NCBI RefSeq assembly: GCF_013341275.1
Contig: NZ_CP054476.1
Coordinates: 1,563,501 to 1,627,500 of the forward strand
From: Methyloligella sp. GL2
GTDB taxonomy: Bacteria; Pseudomonadota; Alphaproteobacteria; Rhizobiales; Methyloligellaceae
Direction of reading: 5' to 3'
Length of the DNA stretch: 64,000 bases
Part shown: positions 8,709 to 17,848 of the stretch, one piece after another
Numbering within the stretch: position 1 is the stretch's first letter
Layout of the letters: each line of letters opens with the position of its first letter
Made by a program: the position numbers and the translations under genes
The notes under the pieces: generated by a model
Seen by the model: the letters and a program-made list of their open reading frames with translations, nothing else
Database searches by the model: none
What the model was told of the DNA's origin: nothing

Positions 8709-9500
8709 ATGAGCGATCCAATTTACCGGCCGGGGCTTTCGGCGGTTCCCGCTTTCGAGGCAGAGGGCAATTCCAGCGCCTCGGCTGAGGGCTCTACCGG
8801 CGTCCCGCCAGGCGCAGGGCGGCGGCCGGTGCAGAATGCGGCGGCGATCACCTCGCGGCTCAGGCATGCCATCGAGGCGGGGGAGTATTCCAAGGGCGAC
8901 CAGCTTCCCCCCGAGCGGGATCTGGCGGAGCGGTTCGGGGCGGCGCGCAGCACGGTGCGGCGGGCGCTGGACCGGCTGGAGCGGGCCGGGCTGGTGTCGC
9001 GCAAGGTCGGCAGCGGTACCTTCGTCACCTGGTCCGGCGGGCTCGACCGGCTGGAGGATATTTCAGATGCGGTGAGCCCGCTGCAGCTAGTGGAAATGCG
9101 TTTTGCCATCGAGCCTTACATGAGCGAGCTCGCGGTGCTGCATGCCACGCGCAAGGATCTGGAGAGCATGAGCGCGCTGCTCGACCGTCTGGAAAGACTC
9201 GAGCACGACAAGGATGCGTTTTCCGAATGGGATGCGGAGTTTCATCTCTCCCTGGCGCAGGCCTCGCGCAACCCGCTGATCGTCTATATCTACCGCCAGA
9301 TCAACGAGGTGCGGCTGCACGCGCAATGGAATGCGCAGAAGGAGAAGACCCTGCATCCGGCGCGGATCGCCACCTATAACCGTCAGCACCGGGCCATTTT
9401 CGATGCGCTTTGCCAGCGCGATGCAGAAACGGTGAAGACGCTCCTGCGCGAGCATCTGGAGCTCGCCCGCACGGACCTGATCGCCAATAACAGCGATTAA
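8709..9500 (+). CDS. GntR family transcriptional regulator, FadR subfamily
   Basis: 263 residues from ATG 8709 (a TTG 15 nt earlier is in frame but weaker). A winged helix-turn-helix at about 40-105 (GDQLPPERDLAERFGAARST, then VSRKVGSGTFV) is followed by an all-helical FCD ligand-binding domain (about 120-255) with Asp/His residues such as EWDAEFHLSL that bind metal or carboxylates in the family. It faces the GS/P450 operon and has the second GS-like gene downstream on the opposite strand. It probably controls both; the effector may be an amine or its glutamyl derivative. Confidence 0.88.
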   Translation: MSDPIYRPGLSAVPAFEAEGNSSASAEGSTGVPPGAGRRPVQNAAAITSRLRHAIEAGEYSKGDQLPPERDLAERFGAARSTVRRALDRLERAGLVSRKVGSGTFVTWSGGLDRLEDISDAVSPLQLVEMRFAIEPYMSELAVLHATRKDLESMSALLDRLERLEHDKDAFSEWDAEFHLSLAQASRNPLIVYIYRQINEVRLHAQWNAQKEKTLHPARIATYNRQHRAIFDALCQRDAETVKTLLREHLELARTDLIANNSD

Positions 9501-9556
9501 GAGGGGATCACACCCCGGCGATATAGGCTGTCAGCTAGGCACGGGCGAGTTCTGGG

Positions 9557-9596
9557 CATCCACGAAAAGCCGGCATTGTCTCGAAAGACGTGGATG
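9557..9596. repeat. Dispersed palindromic intergenic repeat (rhizobial type)
   Basis: CATCCACG and CGTGGATG form an 8-bp stem around a 24-nt loop. The flanking minus-strand text reads as MAWLVPAIHV...WMPRTRP, a translation commonly met in the dispersed repeats of Rhizobiales intergenic regions. Confidence 0.6.
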
Positions 9597-9660
9597 GCCG
9601 GGACAAGCCAGGCCATGACGCGGGATGGGCGACTTCTCGCAAAGCGCCGAGCACTCGGAC

Positions 9661-9706
9661 CGCGTCTCCTTCGAGGCCCGCTTTGCGGGCGCCTCAGGAT
9701 GACGCG
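9661..9706. repeat. Second palindromic intergenic repeat
   Basis: CGCGTC...GACGCG outer arms enclose CCGC-TTT-GCGGG. This matches the familiar rhizobial REP-like pattern built on a CTTCGAGGC / GCCTCAGGAT pairing. It may also act as a bidirectional terminator between the convergent FadR and GS-like genes. Confidence 0.55.
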
Positions 9707-9752
9707 GCGAGAGGCTGTGCCTAACGGCGTGTGAGGCCGCGCGTAAAGCCGC

Positions 9753-11084
9753 CTAAGACGTTTCCAGATAGCGCGCCAGCTCGAAGGGCGAGACATGAGC
9801 GTGGAAGGCTGCCGATTCGGCGGCGCAGCGGGCGGCGTAGTGCTGCACGAAGGCCTCGCCGAACAGCGCCTTGGCGGCGTCCGATTTGGCGAAGCGGTGG
9901 CCGGCTTCCTCTAGCGAGATGGGAAGCGCGTGGTCGGGGCTGACCTCGGCAAGGCGTCCGTTGCCGTCCACCGGCTCGCCCGGATCGGCGTCGTTCTCGA
10001 TACCCCAAAGCCCGGCCGCCAGCATCATGGCGGTCGCCGTATGGGGGGCGACATCGGCGCCGGGGAGGCGGAACTCGAAGCGCGTCTCCTTGGCGTTGTG
10101 GGTGACGACGCGCACACCGCAGGTGTAGTTGCCGATGCCCCAATTGGCCGCGCGCGGCGCCCAGTTGCCGGGGCGGAGCCGCCGATAGGCATTCACCGTG
10201 GAGGCGAACATGCACATCAGCTCCGGGGTCAGCGCCACGATCCCGCCGAGGAAGGCGCGGCCCGTCTTGCTCAGCTTGTAGGGATCGCTCTCGTCGTAGA
10301 ATACCGGCTCGCCGTCGGCGGTGCGCAGCGACATGTTGATATGGCCGCAGAGCCCGGGGAAGCTGTCATCGAGCTGCGAGACGAAGCAGGCGGTCAGCCC
10401 GTGTTGGCGGGCCATGGCCTTGGTGAAGGTCTTGAACAGGGCGGCATCGTCCGCCGCCTTGACGATCGGGTCGGGACCTAAGGTGTATTCCACGCAGCCC
10501 GGCCCCAGCTCCATGCAGTGATGGTTGAGGGAGATACCGGCGGCGCGCAGCTTCTCCTGCACCTCGGCGAAGTAGGCGGCGTCGGCGGCGGGTGCAACGC
10601 CGGACCAGCAGCGGTTCTCGGTGAAGGCAGGGGCGACGCCCTTCCAGCCCTTCTCGCGCAAGGAGGGGCCGGTCTCGTCGAGAAAGATGGTCTCGAACTC
10701 GAAGCCGCCGATGGCCTGAAAGCCCATGCCAGCGGCCTTGTCGACGATGCGGGTCAGGGTCGCGCGGGGCGAGATCGCGGCGCTGGGGCCGGAATATTCG
10801 CCGATCGCCAGGCAGGCGCCGGGCTCGAACGGATAGGGGCGGATCGCCGCCTCGTCGATCGCCACCGATTCGTCGATGAAGCCGCGATCTTCGAAGCAGG
10901 TCTCGTCATGCATCCAGAAGGGCAGGGCATCGATGAAATGCCAGCCCGACTTCAGCGCCGTCTGAAAGGCGGAGGCATCGATCCGCTTCTCGCGGAAATT
11001 GCCGGTGAAATCGAAGATTCCGAGATGGGCGACGTCGAACTCGCCGATCTTCGGCCAGGAATGCGGGGCAGCGGACGCTGTCAC
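9753..11084 (-). CDS. Second glutamine synthetase family protein
   Basis: 443 residues. GS landmarks are recognisable but more divergent than in the 6.9 kb paralogue: GGFEFETIFLD, CMELGPGCVEYTLGPDP, FVSQLDDSFPGLCGHINMSL, NAYRRLRPGNWAP and KETRFEFRLPGADVAPH. Two GS-like ligases, a P450 and a FadR regulator in 5.5 kb suggest an amine or amino-acid derivative pathway with two glutamylation steps, or one step on two substrates. Biosynthetic GlnA is unlikely on context. A substrate cannot be named. Confidence 0.8.
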   Translation of the reverse strand: MTASAAPHSWPKIGEFDVAHLGIFDFTGNFREKRIDASAFQTALKSGWHFIDALPFWMHDETCFEDRGFIDESVAIDEAAIRPYPFEPGACLAIGEYSGPSAAISPRATLTRIVDKAAGMGFQAIGGFEFETIFLDETGPSLREKGWKGVAPAFTENRCWSGVAPAADAAYFAEVQEKLRAAGISLNHHCMELGPGCVEYTLGPDPIVKAADDAALFKTFTKAMARQHGLTACFVSQLDDSFPGLCGHINMSLRTADGEPVFYDESDPYKLSKTGRAFLGGIVALTPELMCMFASTVNAYRRLRPGNWAPRAANWGIGNYTCGVRVVTHNAKETRFEFRLPGADVAPHTATAMMLAAGLWGIENDADPGEPVDGNGRLAEVSPDHALPISLEEAGHRFAKSDAAKALFGEAFVQHYAARCAAESAAFHAHVSPFELARYLETS

Positions 11085-11220
11085 GAGAACTCTCCAAATG
11101 GCTGTGAGCGGAAATCAAAGTGGTTTCGTAAGGTGCAATAAAATTGCCTGATAGGAAACCCCTGTTGCTTCCGCTCACCGCCGCAAAGTCTCATGTCCGG
11201 CGTTCGCCGCCAGGGCGCGC

Positions 11221-11736
11221 TTATTGGCGCTGGCCGGCCTCGTACAGGAACCAGACGCGCTTCTCGGCCTCGTCGATAAAAGGCTCGAGGATGCTGACGG
11301 TGGCGACATCGCCAAGCTCGTCGCAAAGCGAGTGGGCCTCGCGCATCCGCGCCGCGACGGCCAGATTGTCCTCGCGCAGCTCGGCGAGCATGTCCTCCGG
11401 GGTCACGAAATCGGCGTCGTTGTCATCGACCCGCTGCAGCTTCCCGATCTGGCCGATGGAGTGCAGGGTCAGGCCGCCGATCTTGCGCACGCGTTCGGCG
11501 AGTTCGTCGGTGGTGGCGAGGATCTGGCTCGCATGATCGTCGAACATCAGGTGATAGGAGCGAAAGCTCGGCCCGGAAACGTGCCAGTGGAAATTCTTGG
11601 TCTTGAGATAAAGCGCAAACATATCCGCGAGTAGGGCGTTGAGTGCCCCGGAAATATCTTTGACTTCATTGTCTCCGAAATTGGAGCGCGTTTGCAGCGG
11701 AGCCGTGCGGCGCGTGGCTGCGTCTTTGGTCGACAT
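11221..11736 (-). CDS. dps: Dps family DNA-binding ferritin-like protein
   Basis: 171 residues; GAGGAGG precedes ATG 11736. The ferroxidase ligands H50, H62, D77 and E81 keep the 12-15-4 spacing of Dps dodecamers (FHWHV, YHLMFDDH, DELAE). The Arg/Lys/Thr-rich tail at residues 1-25 may bind DNA. Dps stores iron as ferric oxide using H2O2 and protects DNA. It is a single gene; no Fur/Irr/OxyR box was recognised upstream. Confidence 0.93.
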   Translation of the reverse strand: MSTKDAATRRTAPLQTRSNFGDNEVKDISGALNALLADMFALYLKTKNFHWHVSGPSFRSYHLMFDDHASQILATTDELAERVRKIGGLTLHSIGQIGKLQRVDDNDADFVTPEDMLAELREDNLAVAARMREAHSLCDELGDVATVSILEPFIDEAEKRVWFLYEAGQRQ

Positions 11737-11906
11737 GGGACCCTCCTCAAAAGAAAAAAACACATGCAATCGGAGCCGTTGGGGCCGGCTTCGCGATTGA
11801 TATAGGTATCCTGACGGATAAGCGCTACGAAGACTTTAAGCGCTTAAGGGCGGTTTTGTTTCATCGGAAACCGAAGAGGAGGGAGCGGCCGCGCACGGGC
11901 CGCCGG

Positions 11907-12563
11907 TCAGAATTCGACGTCGAGTTCCTCGAGCTCGTCGGGCTCTTCCTTGGCGGCGTCGACCCACTCCTCCATGAGAGGCCAATTCATGATGGTGGCA
12001 CAGTAACTTGCGCTGACCGGATCGAGCTTCACATCATAGGTATAGAAGCGGGTGCAGACCGGCGCGTACATGGCGTCGGCCAGGGTCGGCTGCTCGCCGA
12101 ACAGGAACGGTCCGCCATAGGTCTGCTGGCATTCCTGCCAGATGGTCAGCACGCGTTCCACATCGCTCTTCACGCCGGTCCAGGCGGCGAAGGAGGGCAG
12201 CCGCGCCTTGATATTCATGGGCAGAGCCGAGCGGAGGTTCTGGAAGCCGGAATGCATCTCGCCGGAAATCGCGCGGCAATGGGCGCGGGCCGGCGTCTCT
12301 TGCGGCAACAGACCGGCGCCGGGAAAGCGCTCGGCCAGGTATTCGGCGATCGCCAGGGTATCCCAGACGCGGACCCGCTCATGGGTCAGACAGGGGACCA
12401 GGAAGGAGGGCGACAGCAACAGAAGCTCGGCCCGGGTGGACGGATCGTCGGAAGGGAGACTCTCTTCTTCGAATTCGAGACCTGCCATCTTGCAAAGTAG
12501 CCAGCCGCGCAGAGACCAGGAGGAGTAATTCTTGCTGCTAATGGTAAGGACGGCTTGCGCCAT
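11907..12563 (-). CDS. Glutathione S-transferase family protein
   Basis: 218 residues from ATG 12563 (GAAGGGA upstream). N-terminal thioredoxin fold with SSKNYSSWSLRGWLL, where a Ser replaces the usual catalytic Tyr/Cys, then the SxTI-like turn VWDTLAIAEYLAERFP, then the helical C-terminal domain. Family members conjugate or reduce electrophiles with glutathione. It is divergent from phaZ and separated from it by about 170 nt. The ORF stays open upstream of the chosen start without coding character. Confidence 0.88.
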   Translation of the reverse strand: MAQAVLTISSKNYSSWSLRGWLLCKMAGLEFEEESLPSDDPSTRAELLLLSPSFLVPCLTHERVRVWDTLAIAEYLAERFPGAGLLPQETPARAHCRAISGEMHSGFQNLRSALPMNIKARLPSFAAWTGVKSDVERVLTIWQECQQTYGGPFLFGEQPTLADAMYAPVCTRFYTYDVKLDPVSASYCATIMNWPLMEEWVDAAKEEPDELEELDVEF

Positions 12564-12733
12564 TACGCTTATCCCTTCTCGATACTTGCCCCGATAGTGA
12601 CGGCGGCCTTGTGTCACGCCCGGGTTAAAAAATGCTCGCCGTCTATCGCAGGATGCACTAGCGTTTGCCGACTGCGCAATGGTTGCCGCCGCCAAATCAG
12701 GGGAGGTGCGGCGACCTGTCTGTCAGGGAACGA

Positions 12734-13963
12734 ATGCTGTATCGCGCCTACCAAGCACATAATAATTTCTTTGAGCCTGCCAAATCCTTCGCCCGCACAT
12801 CGCTTGCGTGGCTGGATATGTGGCGCTCCAAAGGGCCCACGCCCTGGATGGAGACGCCTTGGGTGGATTCGCTGGCGGCCGGGTTCGAGCTGGTCTCGCG
12901 TGCCGAGCTGAGCCACACCCGCCCCAATTACGGCATCGAATCGGTGACAGTGGGCAACCGCGAGGTGGCGGTGACCGAGGAGCCGGCGCTCACCTTGCCG
13001 TTTGGGACGCTGCTGCATTTCAAGAAGGATATCGAGGCGCCGCAGCCGAAGGTGCTGGTGGTCGCGCCGCTCTCGGGGCATTTCGCGACGTTGCTGCGCA
13101 ATACCGTGCGCACCATGCTGCCGGACAATGACGTCTACATCACCGATTGGCACAATGCCCGGGATGTCAGCATGGAGGCGGGGCGTTTCGGCTTCGACGA
13201 TTTCGTCACATATCTGATCCGCTTCATGGAGGAGCTGGGGCCGAAATCCCACATCGTGGCGGTGTGCCAGCCTTGCGTGCAGGCGCTGATCGCGGTGGCG
13301 GTGATGTCGATGCGCAACAATCCCGCGACGCCGCGCAGCATGACCTTGATGGCCGGGCCGGTGGATACCCGCATCAGCCCCACCAAGGTGAACAAGCTGG
13401 CCACCGAGAACCCGATCGAGTGGTTCGAGCGCAATCTGATCGCCACCGTGCCGCATCCTCACGAGGGGGCGGGGCGGAAGGTTTATCCCGGCTTCATGCA
13501 GCTCACCGCCTTCGTGTCGATGAACGCGCCGCGGCATATGCAGGCCCATCGCGATTTGTATGAGCATCTGGTCAATGGCGACGATGCCGAGGCCGAGCGC
13601 ATCAAGCAGTTCTACGACGAGTATTTCGCGGTGATGGATATGCCGGCGGAGTTCTACCTGGAGACCGTGCAATGGGTGTTCCAGGAGGCGCGGCTGCCGA
13701 AGGGCGAGCAGACCTATGAGGGCGAGCCGATCGATCTTGGGGCGATACGCCGCACCGCGCTTCTCACCGTCGAAGGCGAGCGGGACGATATCTGCGCGCT
13801 GGGCCAGACGGCCGTGGCGCATTCCCTATGTACCGGGCTGCGCGCCCATAAAAAGCAGCATTATCTGCAGCCGGGCGTCGGCCATTACGGGGTGTTTTCC
13901 GGACGGCGCTGGGAGGGCCAGGTTTATCCAACGGTCCGCAACGTTATCCTCACCAATAATTGA
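12734..13963 (+). CDS. phaZ: Intracellular polyhydroxybutyrate depolymerase
   Basis: 409 residues from ATG 12734 with AGGGA upstream; an earlier GTG-type extension is not supported. It has the alpha/beta-hydrolase core of intracellular PhaZ enzymes, with Cys178 in AVCQPC taking the place of the lipase-box serine, as in Cupriavidus PhaZ1, and the C-terminal PHB_depo_C part (YLQPGVGHYGVFSGRRW) with the catalytic His. It degrades native PHB granules to hydroxybutyrate units. The gene stands alone, which implies carbon storage elsewhere in the genome. Confidence 0.93.
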   Translation: MLYRAYQAHNNFFEPAKSFARTSLAWLDMWRSKGPTPWMETPWVDSLAAGFELVSRAELSHTRPNYGIESVTVGNREVAVTEEPALTLPFGTLLHFKKDIEAPQPKVLVVAPLSGHFATLLRNTVRTMLPDNDVYITDWHNARDVSMEAGRFGFDDFVTYLIRFMEELGPKSHIVAVCQPCVQALIAVAVMSMRNNPATPRSMTLMAGPVDTRISPTKVNKLATENPIEWFERNLIATVPHPHEGAGRKVYPGFMQLTAFVSMNAPRHMQAHRDLYEHLVNGDDAEAERIKQFYDEYFAVMDMPAEFYLETVQWVFQEARLPKGEQTYEGEPIDLGAIRRTALLTVEGERDDICALGQTAVAHSLCTGLRAHKKQHYLQPGVGHYGVFSGRRWEGQVYPTVRNVILTNN

Positions 13964-14169
13964 CCGGCTGCCATCTTTCCGCCCAGGGTCTGCGCCATCA
14001 ACGACCTCGTAACCTATTGTTGATAGGGTACGATTCGCGTTGTCGAGGGAACCGATTGGTACGGCGTAAGTTTGGTTCCTAGAGATGGCCGGGGGCACCG
14101 GTCGTCGCAACGTATTTGCAGGAATACGGACCTCTTTTGCGTTCGTTAGACAGTCCAAGGGGGACAGAT

Positions 14170-14304
14170 ATGCAAAATCCCGTCAAACTCGCGGTGGCCC
14201 TGGCGGTCGTCGCTGCCAGCCTGACGCTTGGCGGCTGCTTCCACCACCACCAGAAGACCTACACCACCGAGGTTCTGCCGCCGGCAGCTCCCCCGCTGAA
14301 GTAA
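14170..14304 (+). CDS. Tiny lipoprotein (44 aa), function unknown
   Basis: ATG 14170 is preceded by AAGGGGGA. The peptide is MQNPVKLAVALAVVAASL followed by the lipobox TLGGC, three His, and a short hydrophilic tail ending in PPAAPPLK. After processing only about 22 residues remain, anchored by lipid. Small lipoproteins of this kind are often overlooked; entericidin-like or envelope-structural roles are possible. It is followed by a stem-loop, so it may be a monocistron. Confidence 0.65.
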   Translation: MQNPVKLAVALAVVAASLTLGGCFHHHQKTYTTEVLPPAAPPLK

Positions 14305-14324
14305 GGTCAACGCAAGTTGGACGT

Positions 14325-14349
14325 GTCAGGGCGCCTACGGCGTCCTGAC
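14325..14349 (+). terminator. Stem-loop after the small lipoprotein gene
   Basis: GTCAGGGCGCC-TAC-GGCGTCCTGAC, an 11-bp stem with one mismatch, 20 nt after the stop codon. No T-run follows directly. Confidence 0.55.
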
Positions 14350-14423
14350 GCCACCTTCTCAAAACCGAAGACGATCTGATGGCCATGCGCGGCGATGCCG
14401 GGCGTGGTTTTTTTACATGCGAA

Positions 14424-14456
14424 AACGCCGCCAGCCGGTTTCCCGGCGGCGGCGTT
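14424..14456 (-). terminator. Stem-loop after the heme monooxygenase gene
   Basis: AACGCCGCC...GGCGGCGTT stem between convergent genes. On the minus strand it is followed by TTTTCGC, so it probably ends the isdG-type transcript. Confidence 0.6.
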
Positions 14457-14494
14457 CGCGTTTCTCGGCTTTGCCTTGAAAGATGAGGTCTGCG

Positions 14495-14830
14495 CTACTC
14501 GGCGGCGACCTTGGGGCTGGCCTTCACCTCCTGGATGGTGGTGAAGCCCTCGAACTCCGGATGGCCCTGATAGAGCGGCTTGTTGTTGCCGGCGCCGGCA
14601 TGAGCCTTGCGGAAGGCTTCCGACTTGGTCCAGGCCTCGAACGCCTCATAGGACTCCCAAAGGGTGTGAGAGGCGTAGAGGGTGTACTCCTCCTTTTCCG
14701 GCCCTTTCAGCAGGTGGAAGGTGATGAAGCCCGGCAGATCCTCAAGATGGGTCTCGCGGCTCAGCCAGACATTCTCGAAATCCTTCTCCGATCCCTTGTT
14801 CACCTTGAAGCGGTTCATGGCGATAAACAT
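14495..14830 (-). CDS. IsdG/HmoA-type heme-degrading monooxygenase
   Basis: 111 residues from ATG 14830 (GAGGAG upstream). The ABM/IsdG fold shows the catalytic triad N6, W67 and H77, which are the positions used by staphylococcal IsdG/IsdI (N7, W67, H77). It should open the heme macrocycle in the cytoplasm and free iron. It follows the heme receptor gene on the same strand after 160 nt and completes the uptake pathway encoded by the surrounding hmu genes. Rhizobial equivalents are HmuQ and HmuD. Confidence 0.9.
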   Translation of the reverse strand: MFIAMNRFKVNKGSEKDFENVWLSRETHLEDLPGFITFHLLKGPEKEEYTLYASHTLWESYEAFEAWTKSEAFRKAHAGAGNNKPLYQGHPEFEGFTTIQEVKASPKVAAE

Positions 14831-14989
14831 CAGCGCTCTCTCCTCAAGCTCATAAATGGCCGTGGCAACGGCCGGTTCTTTCCCAAAGTTATAACGCAAA
14901 CATCGGCGAGGGTGAGACCCCCGCCGATGGCTTCTCCTGATTTGCGAAAGGCGGCTGCCGGTGGGCGGCAGCCGCCTTTGACGCACCTC

Positions 14990-17293
14990 CTAGAACTGAC
15001 CGCGCGCGGTCAGCAGGAAGGTCCGTCCGCGGCCCGTATCGAGCCCTGCGATCGCGCCGGTGGCACCGGTGCTGAGGGCAGGGGTATAGGCCTTGTCCAA
15101 CAGGTTCGAGATGGTCAGCCCAACATCGAGACCGTTCCGGAGCTCATAGCTGGTGTAGAGGTCGACCAGGCCGTAGCCGTCGTCATAGGGATCTTCGCCC
15201 GCCGCGACATTGACCTCACCGACATAGGCTTCCGACGCGAAGTAGAGCCGGGAACCGATCACCCAGCGCTGATCCATCAGACGGACACCGCCGTCGAAGG
15301 TGGCAACGTGATCCGGCAGATAACTATGCGCACCAAGACCGTCGAGCTGCGAGGGCAGGTCGGTGTGGGTATAGGTGTAGGTCATGCCCGCATAGTAGGC
15401 GCCTGCATCGTAGAAACCCTCGATCTCGACGCCGTTGATGTTGGAGCGGCCGGGGGTGTTGCAGAAGTAGTACGGGCTCATCGAATAGAAGCCGAAATTG
15501 ATCACGAGGTCGCTCTCGCAAGCCGTGATGTAGTTGTCGACATTCATATCGTAGTAGTCGGCCTTGAACCGGAACCGGTCGCCAGCGGTGAACACGTCGT
15601 TCTGCATGACGTTGAAGCCGAGCTCCCAACCCTTCTGCGTCTCCGGCTCCAGATAGGGGTTCGGATAGAAGAACGATGTGGTCCCGGGATGGACGCCGCC
15701 CATCAGGGTTTCGGCCACGGTCGGAGCCCGCATGGATTCCGAATAGGTCACGTAAGGCATCAGCCAAGGCTTCACCTGTGCGGCCAAGGTGATCTTCGGA
15801 TCGAGGCGACCGTCGGAATCGTCGACGGAGTAGGGGCCTGACGGTATGCCGAGATGGCCGCCAACGGCAACCGCACCCTCGCCTTCGGTCTTGAAGTAGT
15901 CGTAGCGGAGGCCGGCGGTCAGATCCCAGATTCCGTATGAGAAGGTGGTCTCGGAGAAGGCGCCGAAGGTGGTCTGCTCGCCTTCGGGGTTCACACCGCC
16001 GTTCAGTGCATTGGCGTCGTCGTGGTTGTACTCGGCGCCATACTCGGTCGCCACGGCAATCTCGCCGATATTGAAGCGGGACGTGTTCGCGGCATTGAAG
16101 CCCGTACCCCTGTCCTGCAGATGGCGGCCGCTATAACTGCCGCCTCCGAGCGGATCGTAATAGTCGTAATACTCCATCTCCACGTCGGAGAAATTGAGAT
16201 TGCCCTCGAAGTCGATCCAGTTATTGGCTGCCGGATTGTAGACGAATTTCGTTGTGTAGATATTCGACCGGATGGCCTGATCGTACGAGTTGGCGGTGAA
16301 GTGGTTGTTGTAAAGCACGGTCCCGAAAGACAGGCGGGCGGCTGGCGTGATGTCGATATGAGCCTTCACCAAGCCTGAGATCAGGTCTTCATTTGTGTTC
16401 GGCACGGTCTCGCCGTTGCCGTTCTCGTAGTCGTTTTCGTCGTGCTTGCTGACGGCGCCTGCGACGGAGACGCGGCCCGACTGAGCCGCGACAGCGCCCA
16501 TCTCGGCCCAGCCGACACCGTTGCTGCCCCAACTGCCGGTGACGAGCGCACCGTAATTTTGGCCCGGACGGAGAATGTCCTGCACGTCGAGGGTGCGCAT
16601 ATTGGCGCTACCGGCCAAGCTGCCGCCTCCGACCGTGGTGACCGCGCCGCGCTCAACGTCGATGCCGGCGAGGAGCTGAGGATCGACATAAGCGAAGCCA
16701 CTCGCCTCGTGGCCGGTGATGCCGAAGTTCTGGCGCACGCCGTCGATCATCATGTTGACGCGGCCGGAACCTTCAAGACCGCGGATATTCACCGCGATGC
16801 CGGGATTGCTGATGCTTTCCCGCGTGGAGGTGCCCGGCATGGAGCGGAAGATGCTGTTCAGATCGTAAGAGCCGAAGGTCTCGATCTCGCCCCGTCCGGC
16901 AGTGCTGACGCTCGCCGGCACGGTGTAAGGCACGTCCGATTCCGAAATGGCATCGGTCTCAGCTGATTCAGCTGGCTCCGGAGCAGGCTGGGCTGGCGCC
17001 GGTGTGGCCGGAGCGCTGTAGACTTGGCGCGGTGCCGGGGCCGGCGCTCCGGCTTCGACGGTGATTTCCGGCAAGCTCGCCGAATCGTCGGCTTCCTGAC
17101 CGAAGACCGGGCCGGACAGGCCGATGGCCAATGCGGCGCCGACGGCAACGAGCGCAACCGGTCCCCAAACCGAGCTGCGAAGTTCTTCGGCGCCCTTGGG
17201 CTTTCTCGCTAGTGCTGAATTAGTTGGTAGAGAGTGCGAAGCCAGCGGTCTTTCCGCTGACAGTGACGCACGCGCGTTTGGATGCACGTTCAT
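14990..17293 (-). CDS. hmuR: TonB-dependent heme/hemoglobin outer-membrane receptor
   Basis: 767 residues from ATG 17293 (GGGGG 10 nt upstream; a TTG 9 nt earlier is in frame). Long signal region (about 40-66, ending GPVFGQ), a Pro/Ala-rich linker, then the plug domain (FRSMPGTSTRESISNPGIAV) and a 22-strand barrel that ends in aromatic LLTARGQF. It is divergent from hmuP, the known activator of this receptor in rhizobia. It imports heme across the outer membrane with TonB/ExbBD, which are not in the window. Confidence 0.92.
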   Translation of the reverse strand: MNVHPNARASLSAERPLASHSLPTNSALARKPKGAEELRSSVWGPVALVAVGAALAIGLSGPVFGQEADDSASLPEITVEAGAPAPAPRQVYSAPATPAPAQPAPEPAESAETDAISESDVPYTVPASVSTAGRGEIETFGSYDLNSIFRSMPGTSTRESISNPGIAVNIRGLEGSGRVNMMIDGVRQNFGITGHEASGFAYVDPQLLAGIDVERGAVTTVGGGSLAGSANMRTLDVQDILRPGQNYGALVTGSWGSNGVGWAEMGAVAAQSGRVSVAGAVSKHDENDYENGNGETVPNTNEDLISGLVKAHIDITPAARLSFGTVLYNNHFTANSYDQAIRSNIYTTKFVYNPAANNWIDFEGNLNFSDVEMEYYDYYDPLGGGSYSGRHLQDRGTGFNAANTSRFNIGEIAVATEYGAEYNHDDANALNGGVNPEGEQTTFGAFSETTFSYGIWDLTAGLRYDYFKTEGEGAVAVGGHLGIPSGPYSVDDSDGRLDPKITLAAQVKPWLMPYVTYSESMRAPTVAETLMGGVHPGTTSFFYPNPYLEPETQKGWELGFNVMQNDVFTAGDRFRFKADYYDMNVDNYITACESDLVINFGFYSMSPYYFCNTPGRSNINGVEIEGFYDAGAYYAGMTYTYTHTDLPSQLDGLGAHSYLPDHVATFDGGVRLMDQRWVIGSRLYFASEAYVGEVNVAAGEDPYDDGYGLVDLYTSYELRNGLDVGLTISNLLDKAYTPALSTGATGAIAGLDTGRGRTFLLTARGQF

Positions 17294-17476
17294 AAGTGCC
17301 AACCCCCATTATCCCTTCTTGTGTGTTTGTGGGCTGGCTGGCTTGTGCGGCTTCTAATCCGTAGCGGGCTCGCCTCTCCTTTCCGCTGCTGCTCTGAAGA
17401 TGTTGCTCAAAAGCCACGAGCATCGCAGGCGAAAATGTGCCCAGCGCGTCGCTAGGCTTGCGCAGGCTATAAATCA

Positions 17477-17491
17477 TGACTATCAAAGTCA
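17477..17491. promoter_or_regulatory. Inverted repeat in the hmuR-hmuP divergent promoter region
   Basis: TGACT-ATCAA-AGTCA lies in the 17303-17628 gap, next to an AT-rich stretch (ATAAATCATGACTATC). It could be an iron-responsive operator, but no canonical Irr ICE box (TTTAGAA-type) or Fur box was seen in this gap. Confidence 0.3.
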
Positions 17492-17628
17492 ACAAACACC
17501 GGCAGCGCTAAACCGCCGAATTGTTAGGGCAATTCGGCTTTCTGCCGAGAGCGTTGCTTTTTGGATACAGGTCGGGCTGCCGTGCGGGATAGCGGGCAGG
17601 ACCGGCGTTTTTTAGAGGGTCACGGCTT

Positions 17629-17838
17629 ATGGACTGTGCTTCGCGCAAGAACACCGATGGCGGGGCGGGTGCCCCCGAAGACCGGAAGGACGAGCCGCAG
17701 ACTTCCGAATCGAACAAGCCTTTCCGCTGGGCTATTGCGGATCTGCTCAAAGGCGGCCGCGTGGCGATCATCGAACATGCGGGCGAAGAGTACCGGCTGC
17801 GCCTGACCGCAAACGACAAACTGATTCTCACCAAATAG
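17629..17838 (+). CDS. hmuP: Hemin uptake protein HmuP
   Basis: 69 residues. The conserved C-terminal half (GGRVAIIEHAGEEYRLRLTA, then KLILTK) is diagnostic for HmuP. In Bradyrhizobium HmuP is a coactivator acting with Irr at the heme-receptor promoter. It is the first gene of hmuPTUV, 10 nt before hmuT, and lies back to back with hmuR. Confidence 0.93.
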   Translation: MDCASRKNTDGGAGAPEDRKDEPQTSESNKPFRWAIADLLKGGRVAIIEHAGEEYRLRLTANDKLILTK

Positions 17839-17848
17839 GGAGACCGCT

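Noticed and set aside
9500-9752. Possible small coding region between the FadR and GS-like genes
   Set aside because: The apparent peptide (MAWLVPAIHV...) is the usual translation of a dispersed intergenic repeat; the DNA is made of two palindromes.
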